Below are positions 22,817-31,740 of a stretch of 64,000 nt of DNA, in pieces. The translations under genes were made by a program, and so were the position numbers. Numbering within the stretch: position 1 is the first letter of the stretch; each line of letters starts with the position of its first letter. The stretch covers positions 797,203,608-797,267,607 of the forward strand of contig CM062296.1 of NCBI GenBank assembly GCA_031216915.1. The letters run 5' to 3'. The notes beneath the pieces were generated by a model, which searched no databases, had not been told where the DNA came from, and was given only the letters and a program-made list of their open reading frames with translations. The DNA comes from Pictodentalium vernedei (taxonomy: Eukaryota; Mollusca; Scaphopoda; Dentaliida; Dentaliidae).

Positions 22817-23130
22817 CAGTTAAAACTAGAAGTTCTGTCATGAAATTCGCACAAATAGCATGTCGATCTGTGCGTTAATCTACGCATTATGACCGTAGTA
22901 AGGCTATCGAATTCTGTACATATGGCCTGTGCACAAGCAATGTTTCGGCCAATGGACCTCCAGGTAACCCGGAGGCCCATTGGCAGAAACATTGCCTGTG
23001 TTTGCTATGAGTAACCAGGAGAACCTGCCGTGCTTTGGATGCCATTCGATCTGGCAATTGCGCGCAATTCCTACCCACAATTAAGCCTAGATAAGCGCAC
23101 AGTTCGTGACAGGACTTTTAGTTTTAACTG
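22817..23130 (+). mobile_element. MITE-1, copy A (314 bp)
   Basis: Begins CAGTTAAAACTAGAAGTTCT and ends GGACTTTTAGTTTTAACTG. The centre is the near-perfect hairpin GTTTCGGCCAATGGACCTCC / GGAGGCCCATTGGCAGAAAC. TA precedes the left end; the right flank has decayed to GA. A 27-bp palindrome (GTGGTTCAACATT / AATGTTGAACCAC) lies just to its left. Confidence 0.9.
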
Positions 23131-23990
23131 GATTATGTTATGCTTTGGTACGTGTATCATCATTGATTATGAGATGTTTAAGGAAAATAAAAACAATCAT
23201 ACAAACCCACTTAGGTTCCCAGAGCCACCCTCAGCCCTGGTAATTCATCCTCAGCAATGGGCAGTGCCGAGGAGATGAAAATTATCCACAGCAAAAATAC
23301 TTCAGAGGATGACTTCTTCAGAAAACCCTGTGGTGGCAGAAATTGCACAACTTCCAGGTTACACAAGGAATTAAACCATGTGGGTTGCACTATGATGCAT
23401 TGCTAATCTTACAATTTACAGTACAAGTTGCAGCGTAACCACTAGAAACTATGTGTTCTGCTTCTATGTTAATAACACCAGAATCTGACTTCAGTTTCTG
23501 GAAAGTTCTAAGTGCTTTCCAGAAACTGATGTCAGATTCTGGTGTTATCAACATAGAAACAGTGAGATACTTAGTTTGTGGTTATGCTGCATCTTATTTT
23601 TACTCATGCAATACATACTGAGCAAGTCGCATGCTTACTTCCAAGATTTTTTCTGAGCATTCACAAGGTTCAGTATATTGGCATGATCTAATTGAGTGGA
23701 AGATTCTGCTCGTTGATTGTGATTATATACACATGTATCTCGAACTACTTTCACACGTTAAAGTTACTTGAAAGTTTTCACTTCACTGTATACTGCATAT
23801 ACATGGCAATTGAGACTATGCCCTGCCCCCTGATGATTTTTACACAATCGAACAGGCTTCACAGCAATTGCCGTGGAAGCACCAGTTTTCCACAGCAATT
23901 TTTTTGCCAGGAAACAAGGATGAATTACCAGGACTCCACCCTTTATTCAGGGATGTCATCAAATTGAACAAGTTGCAAGTTGAAATATGT
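23131..23990. other. Unassigned sequence with a long hairpin
   Basis: A hairpin at 23466-23562 pairs ACACCAGAATCTGACTTCAG with CTGATGTCAGATTCTGGTGT, followed by TTTCTGGAAAG / CTTTCCAGAAA, loop TTCTAAGTG. Nothing else recognised. Confidence 0.5.
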
Positions 23991-23998
23991 CTGCTAGG

Positions 23999-24698
23999 TA
24001 GAGATGGGCGTTTTTTTAAAATTTCATGTCGGTTTCGGTTTCATTGAAAGAGTCGGGTTTTTGGTTTCGGTTTTTCATTGTACAAACATAATACATTGCA
24101 CTTGCATATAGGAAGATGTATTTAGCTCCATTCAGTGTCACAGGGGCTCTCTTTCCAGGACAACACACCTGTGTAATACAGTACGTGGAGAGTGGATTGT
24201 AATTAAATCACCTGCAGAGTGGAGTTATCACCCAAACTATAACTTTCAAATTTTGTACATGTGGACAAAAAATACAAGCTATGTTTCAGCCAATGGACCT
24301 CCGGGTTTAACCTGGAGGTTCATTGGCTGAAACTTTGCTGATGCTGGTTATGCTTTACAACAAATTTGCAATTATTCCTTGGGTGGAATCTCCACTCTGT
24401 GGGTGATTTAGTGATAATACACTCTCCACGTACTGTATACTGGTACTCGGCTTTCCTGAGCATAATGTATTTGCATAAATTATCTCAAGAGTTTGAAGTT
24501 TGAGAAATAATCTGAAGTTTGAAAACAAGGTTAACTTAAGGTTGTTTCTCTCTTCATTCTGAGAAGTGACAACCTAATTCGAGTTTTTCAACATTGCTAT
24601 TGAAAACCACGACAACAGGTTTTCTGTAATTGTATTGGTTTTGGTTTTGATAACAAAACTGAAACCAAACTGAATTTTTGGTTAACCACCTAACTCTA
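23999..24698. mobile_element. hAT-like MITE with GGTTTCGGTTTT subterminal words
   Basis: The ends TAGAGATGGGCG and CACCTAACTCTA are roughly complementary. Flanking octamers CTGCTAGG and CTGGCAAG match only at 5 of 8, so the duplication is weak. Subterminal GGTTTCGGTTTT words match the elements at 17911 and 26279. A MITE-2 copy is nested at 24179. Confidence 0.55.
24179..24435 (-). mobile_element. MITE-2, copy 2 (257 bp, TA flanks)
   Basis: Begins CAGTACGTGGAGAGTGGATT and ends CACTCTCCACGTACTG, with TA on both sides (24177-24178 and 24436-24437). Same length as copy 1 at 15660 but opposite orientation, judged from the arm differences. The centre holds the shared CCAATGGACCTCCGGG hairpin. Confidence 0.85.
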
Positions 24699-25181
24699 CT
24701 GGCAAGGTTTCACGTCATAAAATCTTCAGTTTAACTTTAGTCCCCTTAATTTGTTGTTGGTCCATGATCTCGGGCAAAACAGTAGTCAAGCGCCAGGGAA
24801 AAAAACATTCCAAGCACAACCTTGATCGTACTCCTGGAAGGTGTGATTGATGACTGTTAAACAAAAACTTAATTTCCCTAAAGCACAGGGAAAAAAAGCC
24901 CCAAGTATTTATAGCAAAGCTATGCATGGAATGGGCAATGACATTATTTTTTTAATTTGAATAAAATGAAAACGTCAGTCTTTCATGTGTTCTAATGCAC
25001 CTTTGTTATTTTAACTGGGAAAAGGGAAACTTTGTTTTGGTGTTAAATAAACTAAAACGAAACTCCACCAGTCGTGGTGAATAGATACAGCCAACTTTAC
25101 TTGAGTTATTATTTCAAGTTCAATGTACTGCACTGTAATTCCTAATCAATTCATTCAGTTGATTATATCCCTCGAGTGGTA
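24699..25181. other. Unassigned sequence
   Basis: AT-rich, no family or gene recognised. Confidence 0.35.
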
Positions 25182-25495
25182 CAGTTAAAACTAGAAGTCC
25201 TGTCATGAAATGCGCACAAATAGCACGTTGATATGCACGTTAATGTATGCGTTATGGCCCAAGTAAAGCTATCAGATTCTGTACATATGGCCTGTGCACA
25301 AGCAATGTTTCAGCCAATGGACCTCCGGGTAACCCAGAGGTCCATTGGCAGAAACATTGCATGTGTTTGCTATGAGTAACCAAGAGAACCTGCCGTGCTT
25401 TGGATGCTATTCGATATGGCAATTGCGCGCAATTCCAACGCACAATTAAGCCTAGATAAGCGCACTATTCGTGACAGGACTTCTAGTTTTAACTG
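25182..25495 (+). mobile_element. MITE-1, copy B (314 bp)
   Basis: The ends CAGTTAAAACTAGAAGTCCT and AGGACTTCTAGTTTTAACTG are perfectly complementary over 20 bp. TA on both sides. Central hairpin as in copy A. Confidence 0.92.
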
Positions 25496-25621
25496 TAATT
25501 CACCTGTGCACTAGCAACTATCTTTTAGAAATCCTTGAGATTTTCCAGAACCTGTAACACAAAATGGTTTAGTTTCTGCAGACAGTGGGAAAACTCTTTA
25601 ATTTGATGCAATGTTGTACTA

Positions 25622-25935
25622 CAGTTAAAACTAGAAGTCCTGTCATGAAATGCGCACAAATAGCAGGTTGATATGCGCGTCAATGTACGCATTATGGCCC
25701 AAGTAAAGCTATCAAATTCTGTACATATGGCCTGTGCACAAGCAGTGTTTCAGCCAATGGACCTCCGGGTAAACCGGAGGTCCATTGGCAGAAACATTGC
25801 ATGTGTTTGCTATTAGTACCCAAGAGAACCTGCCGTGCTTTGGATGCCAATCGATATGGCAGTTGCGCGCAATTCCAATGCGCAATTAAGCCTAGATAAG
25901 CGCACTATTTGTGACAGGACTTCTAGTTTTAACTA
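25622..25935 (+). mobile_element. MITE-1, copy C (314 bp)
   Basis: Same ends and centre as copy B, only 126 bp downstream of it and in the same orientation. The right end reads AACTA instead of AACTG. Confidence 0.92.
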
Positions 25936-26182
25936 TATGTGAGTGAGGTTGAATAAAATTAAAATGTTTTGAAATTTTGATGCAATTGCATTGTTACTGA
26001 TCAGCGATAACGACGACTTTTGACTCATTAGATGATCTTTCTTTCTGGGAATTGACTGATTTGTGCAAGTGTTTTTTGCCCACCTGGTATCGTGTTTGCA
26101 TGGGGTAGTTGCCCCTCAAAATGCCAAGCTTACGTCAAGGGGTTCAGTAGCTAAATCTTTTCACTTTGTTTTTTTTTTATTA

Positions 26183-27124
26183 CAGTGGAGCCCACTTAAT
26201 TGGATATCTCTTAATTGCATATCCCTGTTAATTGAATATAATTTCCCAACACAAAACCATTTACCATACCTCCAGTACTAGAGCCGTAGGTTTTTAAATT
26301 TCTTGTTCGGTTTCGGTTTTGGTTTTTCAGGTGGAGTAAAACCTCGGTTCTGCTCGGTTTTCGTCATAACTGAATGGCAGTGAAATTGAGTGAAACTCAA
26401 TGAATGCCCGAAATAAGCTATAATACATGAAGAATCAGGAAGGCCAATATAATAATTACCTAAATATACATAACTTTTATTGTGCTTGGCCATTTTTCGA
26501 GGTCTGACACCCACACGCAACTTGAGGAAAGCTGCAAACACAACTAAACTGAAATTCGGAAATTCACAGAATGTAGCCTTCCCAGAGCAGTGAGAGTACC
26601 CAGACACTGCCATTTGCAGTGTCTGTATACTCTCACTACTCTGGGATGGCTACATTCTGTGAATTTCTGCAGCAAGAGAGTATTTAATAAAAACCGAAAA
26701 CCTTAGATTACGGGATGTCGACGGTTTCGGTTTTTAAAAAAAACTAAAAACCTTGGTTCGGTTTCGGTTAACCTACAGCTCTATCCAGTACAAATTTGAC
26801 CTGTTAATTGAATATAGGTTATAGAGTAAACCCCTGTTAATTGAATAAAAAATCTTGTAACCTGTCGAGAAATTACCCTGACTCTCCCCAGCTTTCCTTT
26901 GTTTATAGACCTATTTGGCCTCAGTATATCCAATACAGGCATTTAATCCATTATATCTTGTTTGACAGAGCTCATGGAGCTCTGTCAAACAAGATATAAT
27001 AGAATAAATGCTTAGTTTATCTCTATAATACAGAAAAGTGACACAATCCCTGTTAATTGAATACTCCTGTTAATTGAATAATTTTCCCTGGCAAAGCGGC
27101 TATTCAATTAACAGGGTTCCACTG
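26183..27124. mobile_element. pogo/Tigger-like MITE, split by a hAT-like MITE
   Basis: The ends CAGTGGAGCCCACTTAATTG and CAATTAACAGGGTTCCACTG are complementary with mismatches, TA flanked (26181-26182 and 27125-27126). CTGTTAATTGAATA recurs many times inside. A perfect 24-bp-arm hairpin (ATATCTTGTTTGACAGAGCT..., loop ATG) lies at 26950-27000. A 505-bp element is inserted at 26279. The pogo/Tigger label rests on the CAGTGGARCC-type end. Confidence 0.75.
26279..26783. mobile_element. hAT-like MITE with perfect 8-bp TSD
   Basis: The ends TAGAGCCGTAGGTTTTTAAA and GGTTAACCTACAGCTCTA are complementary at the tip. TCCAGTAC is duplicated exactly at 26271-26278 and 26784-26791. The second copy of the host repeat (at 55015) shows the empty site CTCCAGCACAAAT. 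Subterminal words GGTTTCGGTTTT. Internal hairpin at about 26570-26660 (ACAGAATGTAGCC...GGCTACATTCTGT). Confidence 0.85.
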
Positions 27125-27349
27125 TATTATGGATTGATTATAATAGGTATACTCAAAAACCACCCAGCACTATAGGCATGAGTAGGCATTTTATTGGCAA
27201 AGTGAACCAAGCATCACACTGGACAAAGATGCGATTCAAAAGGGTTGAGACATGCTCATTTTCACCCTTCTTGTTTCCCCGTGGGAACCCCGGGGAGTAA
27301 GCAGCACTTGTTTACTGTGGTAAACCAGTTCCGCTTTACTAGTAAAATA

Positions 27350-27663
27350 CAGTTAAAACTAGAAGTCCTGTCATGAAATGCGCACAAATAGCACATTGAT
27401 ATGCGCGTTAATGTACGCGTCAAGACCCAAGTAAAGCTATCAAACTCTGTACATATGGCCTGTGCACAAACACTGTTTCAGCCAATGGACCTCCGGGTAA
27501 CCCGGAGGTCCATTGGCAGAAACATCGCATGTGTTTGCTATGAGTAACCAAGAGAACCTGCCGTGCTTTGGATGCCATTCGATATGGCAACTGCGCGCAA
27601 TTCCAACGCGCAATTAACCCTAGATAAGCGCACTATTCGTGACAGGACTTCTAGTTTTAACTG
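27350..27663 (+). mobile_element. MITE-1, copy D (314 bp)
   Basis: TA flanks, ends as in copy B, central hairpin perfect in the CCTCCGGGTAACCCGGAGG region. It lies about 510 bp upstream of the RPL18A exon, in the same orientation as copies A-C. Confidence 0.92.
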
Positions 27664-27824
27664 TAGGATCCAGTCACCAATGCTTGGGGTGAAAGTCCTC
27701 TAAAATGGGCAACATGTTGATCAACGATTGACTAAACTTGACTTCATCTCCATGTTGTGTCACGATTAGCCATGGTGCATAAATATGTGACGTTAACCAC
27801 CAACAAACAAACAAACCCTTCTTG
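27664..27824 (+). mobile_element. SINE-type 3' tail fragment
   Basis: GATCCAGTCACCAATGCTTG is followed by GATTAGCCATGGTGCATAAA, TATGTGACGTTAACCACCAA and a CAAA-rich tail. Same unit as at 17195 and 48306. Confidence 0.65.
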
Positions 27825-28076
27825 TTAACCCTTTACCCAACGTAACGGCCAAAACCGGCCAGCGCTATTCTCAAAAATCGCCAATTAATTTTCATTATTT
27901 TTTTCATTTTTTGTCTCAAAAACATAGGTTATGACCCCTCGTTGGAACGAGCTCGTCGAGCTCGTTCCAACGAGGGGTCGTAACCTATGTTTTTGAGACA
28001 AAAAATGAAAAAAATTAGTTATTCAAGAATTCTTTTTGCAAGTGTCGTCTGCTTTTCATGTTAGGTAAAGGGTTAA
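27825..28076 (+). mobile_element. TTAA-type MITE, subfamily P1, copy d (best preserved)
   Basis: TTAA + CCCTTTACCCAACGTAAC at the left and GTTAGGTAAAGGG + TTAA at the right. The long central hairpin pairs CCCCTCGTTGGAACGAGCTC with GAGCTCGTTCCAACGAGGGG, extended outward by CAAAAACATAGGTTA / TAACCTATGTTTTTG. 252 bp, directly upstream of the RPL18A exon. Confidence 0.88.
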
Positions 28077-28173
28077 TGAGTGACACGTGCAATAGGGGTG
28101 TAGGTACATTGTCAAACCTCAGATTCTTAGCACTTGAGTTGTAACTTATATTTGAGTTCTCCTTGTTTCACAG

Positions 28174-28353
28174 CTCAGAGAATACAAGGTGATTGGGCGG
28201 ATGTTGCCCACGAAGAAATCGCCTGTGCCACCACTGTACCAAATGAGAATCTTTGCAACAGATAAACCAACAGCCAAGTCAAGATTTTGGTACTTTGTAA
28301 CCCAGCTGAGAAAAATGAAGAAGACAGCTGGAGAGATAGTCTGTTGTTCTGAG
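28174..28353 (+). CDS. RPL18A: Ribosomal protein eL20 (RPL18A), internal exon
   Basis: One exon of 60 codons, phase 0 at both ends, between acceptor TTGTTTCACAG and donor GTAGGT. It begins [15 protein letters not shown], continues [10 protein letters not shown] and [17 protein letters not shown], and ends AGEIVCCSE. This is the N-terminal region of eL20, a 60S ribosomal subunit protein of about 176 residues, starting a few residues after the initiator Met in the animal proteins I know. No stop or frameshift. Neither the short first exon nor the downstream exons (region after GEIVYCGQ in vertebrates) could be found, so the flanking introns are very long or the exon is isolated. A TTAA MITE ends 97 bp upstream and a 7.1-kb DIRS element starts 197 bp downstream. 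A processed pseudogene is excluded by the splice sites. Confidence 0.95.
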
Positions 28354-28563
28354 GTAGGTAAAAAATGAGAAATTGGCATTTCTTGCACTTAGTGTACTGA
28401 TATGGTTGGATGGAATCATTAATAACTTAAATGTACTAACGAGTGAGCTGTATTTTCTTTTGATGATTTTGAAGGGATTTTTACCTGCCTGTATTAGGGC
28501 AGCCACGGTTGTTGAAAGTATTTGGAAGGTCTTTGAAGTCAAAAATGTATATTTTTATACTGT

Positions 28564-28752
28564 ACCAATGACCCAGACTTAGCTGGTGCTAACTCTAACA
28601 AAACCAGGGCCAAACACAAATTTTGCCCCCCAATCCCCAAAATTTGCATCCAAAACAAAAAGAAATCATGTCCTAAAGGACCTCCATACTACGCCTCTAC
28701 TGCGCATGCGCAGTGACGCAGACGTCCCGAAATTGGCGCCAATTCTCATTCT
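28564..28752 (+). repeat. DIRS copy 1 left inverted terminal repeat
   Basis: Starts ACCAATGACCCAGACTTAGC and ends at ATTCTCATTCT. It is complementary to 35444-35632 with about two differences, both near the inner edge. In DIRS elements this repeat drives transcription. Confidence 0.9.
28701..28712. promoter_or_regulatory. Putative NRF1-type palindrome in the left ITR
   Basis: TGCGCATGCGCA is the exact palindromic consensus I know for NRF1 (P3A2 in sea urchin, Ewg in fly). A second palindrome, ATTGGCGCCAAT at about 28728-28739, resembles an E2F-type site. Both lie where a DIRS promoter is expected. The 12-mer is kept in every ITR in the window. Confidence 0.55.
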
Positions 28753-29637
28753 CTGTTTGGCCCTTCATCAGTCAACATCTCACTGATCTTTGTGCTTGTA
28801 AATCTCAGTTTAAAGGATGCCAGACACGTAATTCTTGGAGAAAATGTGATTCTAAGGAGGATAGAAGGAGGAGAGGAAAAAGAAGTGACAAAAAATAATC
28901 AGGGCTGTACTTGAAATTTTTTGATGAAATTATGTTAAGTTGCCTATTTTCGAGGCATGGGCCTCTTGTTGTCATTCTTGCTAATTGTTGCACTGCTTAT
29001 TCAGTGTTTCCTCTCCCCTAGCCTTCTCAAGTCCCCCCTTGCAATTCTCCCATGCTTTTGGCATATTTTTGAGAAATTTCATTTCTAAAATTTCCTGGGA
29101 GAGTTGCTTGGTTACAGAATGTTTTCTGTTATTTTCCCCATAGTTACGTTTTCACCCATGGGTGTATAACGTTTGTGTTCTGCATCTTCCATCTGATGTT
29201 CTACAGATTCTCCCCTGGGAGTCTCTGTTTTGCATCAGATAGAGTGTAATTGATGACTGATTCCGGGCCAGTTTTTTCAGTGCCTGGAGTCATGTTTTCT
29301 GGTGTTTTTACACTGTTTGTTTTCATTGGCAACAGCCTTTTTTGAGGGGGGCTGTTTGCCTTTGCTGTAGTTTATCTCACTATAAGATACATTTATATTA
29401 TCCGAAAGTGTCTCATTAATTATTTAATATAAATTTAAAATTTTTGACCACACTTTGCCATCGGAACCATCGGGGCTCAACGTTACTTTTCAGCAACTTG
29501 GGCTTCGCTGAAAAAATATTTTTTCAAAATTATTTTGTTTTGCAATTGTTTTTTCATTTATTAATGGATCATGTTATTATGTATCTTTGTGTCAGGGGTT
29601 TTTGCGAGTAACTAGGACTTAATGTTGTTCTTTCACA

Positions 29638-31740
29638 ATGAAGGGACATTGTTCAAATTGTAATAGGAAGAAATCTTCCTCTGACTTTCATGATCATTGT
29701 ATTAATTGTAGTCAGTGTTCTCGCATTAATCCCTGTCCTATATGTGAACATTGGGATGAGAAACATTGGAAACGTGTGTCACGATATGTTGTTTCTGGAG
29801 AAAGAGCGATTCCGGCTCTTTCTCCGCAAGGTCACTCTACTCTCTCAGTTTCTATTTCAGAGGAACCAGAACAGGGTGATGTTTCCATGTTATCTTCTTC
29901 AAGTGTGCGTCCGTCGTCACAAATGAATTCAGAGCTAGCGGCAAAAGTGCTCATGGAGATTAGACAAATGTCGTCCGCTAGCTCGCCCGGTGTAGCGTCC
30001 ATTCACCGAATGGTTCGGCAGCCGGGTTCGTCCGATGCGGTCCAAGAGGAAATTTTGGGTGATGCGAGCACTATAAACATAATAGATGCACACCCAGTGA
30101 CGGTGGATAGTAAGCAAGAACGGAGGAAGCCTTTGAGTCCGGTTCCTAGCTCGTCCAGGTCCAGCCGGGCTGCGAGCGAGAGAGGCCCCTCTCTCGTACA
30201 ACAACATCTGGGACCAGATGTTGTGGTACAAAATGTGTCTTTAGCGGAGCATACGTCCGTCGCTCGGGACGCTCCGTTGTATAAGCAGTCCGCAGAGACT
30301 GTTAAGGCTTCCTCTTCTCGTCAGCGCACACGACCGCACCTTGGCTGCGTGACCGCCGATATATTACCAGCTTCGCCGATGAAGGATTCTTCGGCGACCA
30401 GGTCACACCATCCGGCAGCCAGGGATTCGAGACCGATGGACTCCGGACGTTCGCATAGGAAAAGTATGCGGGAGCCATCTGATGCGGAGCTGCCCTCGGC
30501 GAAGCAGCGAAAGACTGCGCCTCCGCAGGTCTCGACGCCGGACATTCTTGTGCAGATAGCACAGCTTATCGCAGCATCCCAGCAACCGACAGAAACGGTG
30601 TCGGATCGAGAATTATCCGACGGCGCTGGGTCGGTACGCTCCGCCGAAGCATCGGGGGCGGACGACCGGGAACATCATGAGGTCCGACCGGATGGTGAAA
30701 GGGATACGGATGACTTGGAGCTATCCCTTTCGGAACAACATAAAGCTGCCGTGGACTTCATCCGGCACTTTCTCCCTCAAGTTGTTCCGTCGGGCCAGAC
30801 TGCTGCGCTTCCGGACAAGAGAATTATAGCGTCATTGGACTCTGAATTTTTTGAGCGGTTCAGGGACATCGCTCCCGAGTTTCCGTCGCAGTCCAATAAT
30901 GTTGCAAGAACATTTGAATTATTGAACGACGCTATATTTAAACTTGCTTCCAGGACGGGGAAAGCAGGTTTCTTGTCCGCTAATACTCTCAACCTGCCTT
31001 TCATTAATGCAAGGAATAAATTCGATACGGCAGGACAGGGTATACCGAGAGTTCCTCTGCGTATGGACGACGAGGCGGAAGACTTAGAGCTATCATTACC
31101 GTCGTCAGCTTCTATTCCAACCGCGGTGTTGGAAACAGCTATTGCGTCTAACAGAGCCAATTTAGATGCCTTATCTTACGCAGATCACCTTACTAAGGCG
31201 TTATCACTGCGCCTTCAGGGGAAAGAGTTTCAGGATATACAATCCTCTTTAAGACTTCTTTCAAGGGCAGTAGCTTATTCCACGTGTAACTCCGCCCTTT
31301 CAGTGGCAAATCTGGAGTTGGTTAGACGTGACGCAGCCCTAGCTACATCCACACTAGTGGATTCTAAGGTGACGAACTCTCTTAGAGTCGCTTCGGTCTC
31401 AGGAGAACTTCTCTTTGACGGCAAGCTTTCCGCTATTTATGATAAAATTACAAAGAAAGCTAAGGATTCTCTGTTGTTCAAATCTGCTCCTAAGAAGTCG
31501 GATACAGCAGACACGAATAAGACAGGCACTTCTGGGTCTAATGCGCCCAAGAGAGGTTCCTATAGAGGTTCCGGTGCGTCCTCTTGGTCTTATTCGAGAG
31601 ACCGTCAAGATAGCGACTCTCGTTCGGGACGTCCTTCAGGCCGGGACAATCGGTCGGACGCCCCGAGGTCGACGGGGCGAGGTGCGGGTCGTGGAAGACG
31701 TGGTTTCTCCTACCGCAGGCCTCGCAGGTCCAGGAGGTGA
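29638..31740 (+). CDS. DIRS Gag-like protein, 700 residues
   Basis: Likely capsid-type protein of the DIRS element. The N-terminus has a compact Cys/His cluster: C5, C8, H18, H20, C21, C24, C27, C33, C36, H38 (text HCSNCNRKK, HDHCINCSQC, PCPICEHW), probably zinc-binding. The middle (about residues 60-360) is Ser-, Pro- and charge-rich and looks disordered. Residues 370-620 are more structured-looking with many Leu/Ala. The C-terminus is basic, RGRRGFSYRRPRRSRR, suited to RNA binding. The start is the first Met after a long leader. It ends in TGA at 31738, and pol overlaps its 3' end in another frame. Assignment rests on position and composition, since DIRS Gag proteins are poorly conserved. 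Confidence 0.8.
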   Translation: MKGHCSNCNRKKSSSDFHDHCINCSQCSRINPCPICEHWDEKHWKRVSRYVVSGERAIPALSPQGHSTLSVSISEEPEQGDVSMLSSSSVRPSSQMNSELAAKVLMEIRQMSSASSPGVASIHRMVRQPGSSDAVQEEILGDASTINIIDAHPVTVDSKQERRKPLSPVPSSSRSSRAASERGPSLVQQHLGPDVVVQNVSLAEHTSVARDAPLYKQSAETVKASSSRQRTRPHLGCVTADILPASPMKDSSATRSHHPAARDSRPMDSGRSHRKSMREPSDAELPSAKQRKTAPPQVSTPDILVQIAQLIAASQQPTETVSDRELSDGAGSVRSAEASGADDREHHEVRPDGERDTDDLELSLSEQHKAAVDFIRHFLPQVVPSGQTAALPDKRIIASLDSEFFERFRDIAPEFPSQSNNVARTFELLNDAIFKLASRTGKAGFLSANTLNLPFINARNKFDTAGQGIPRVPLRMDDEAEDLELSLPSSASIPTAVLETAIASNRANLDALSYADHLTKALSLRLQGKEFQDIQSSLRLLSRAVAYSTCNSALSVANLELVRRDAALATSTLVDSKVTNSLRVASVSGELLFDGKLSAIYDKITKKAKDSLLFKSAPKKSDTADTNKTGTSGSNAPKRGSYRGSGASSWSYSRDRQDSDSRSGRPSGRDNRSDAPRSTGRGAGRGRRGFSYRRPRRSRR

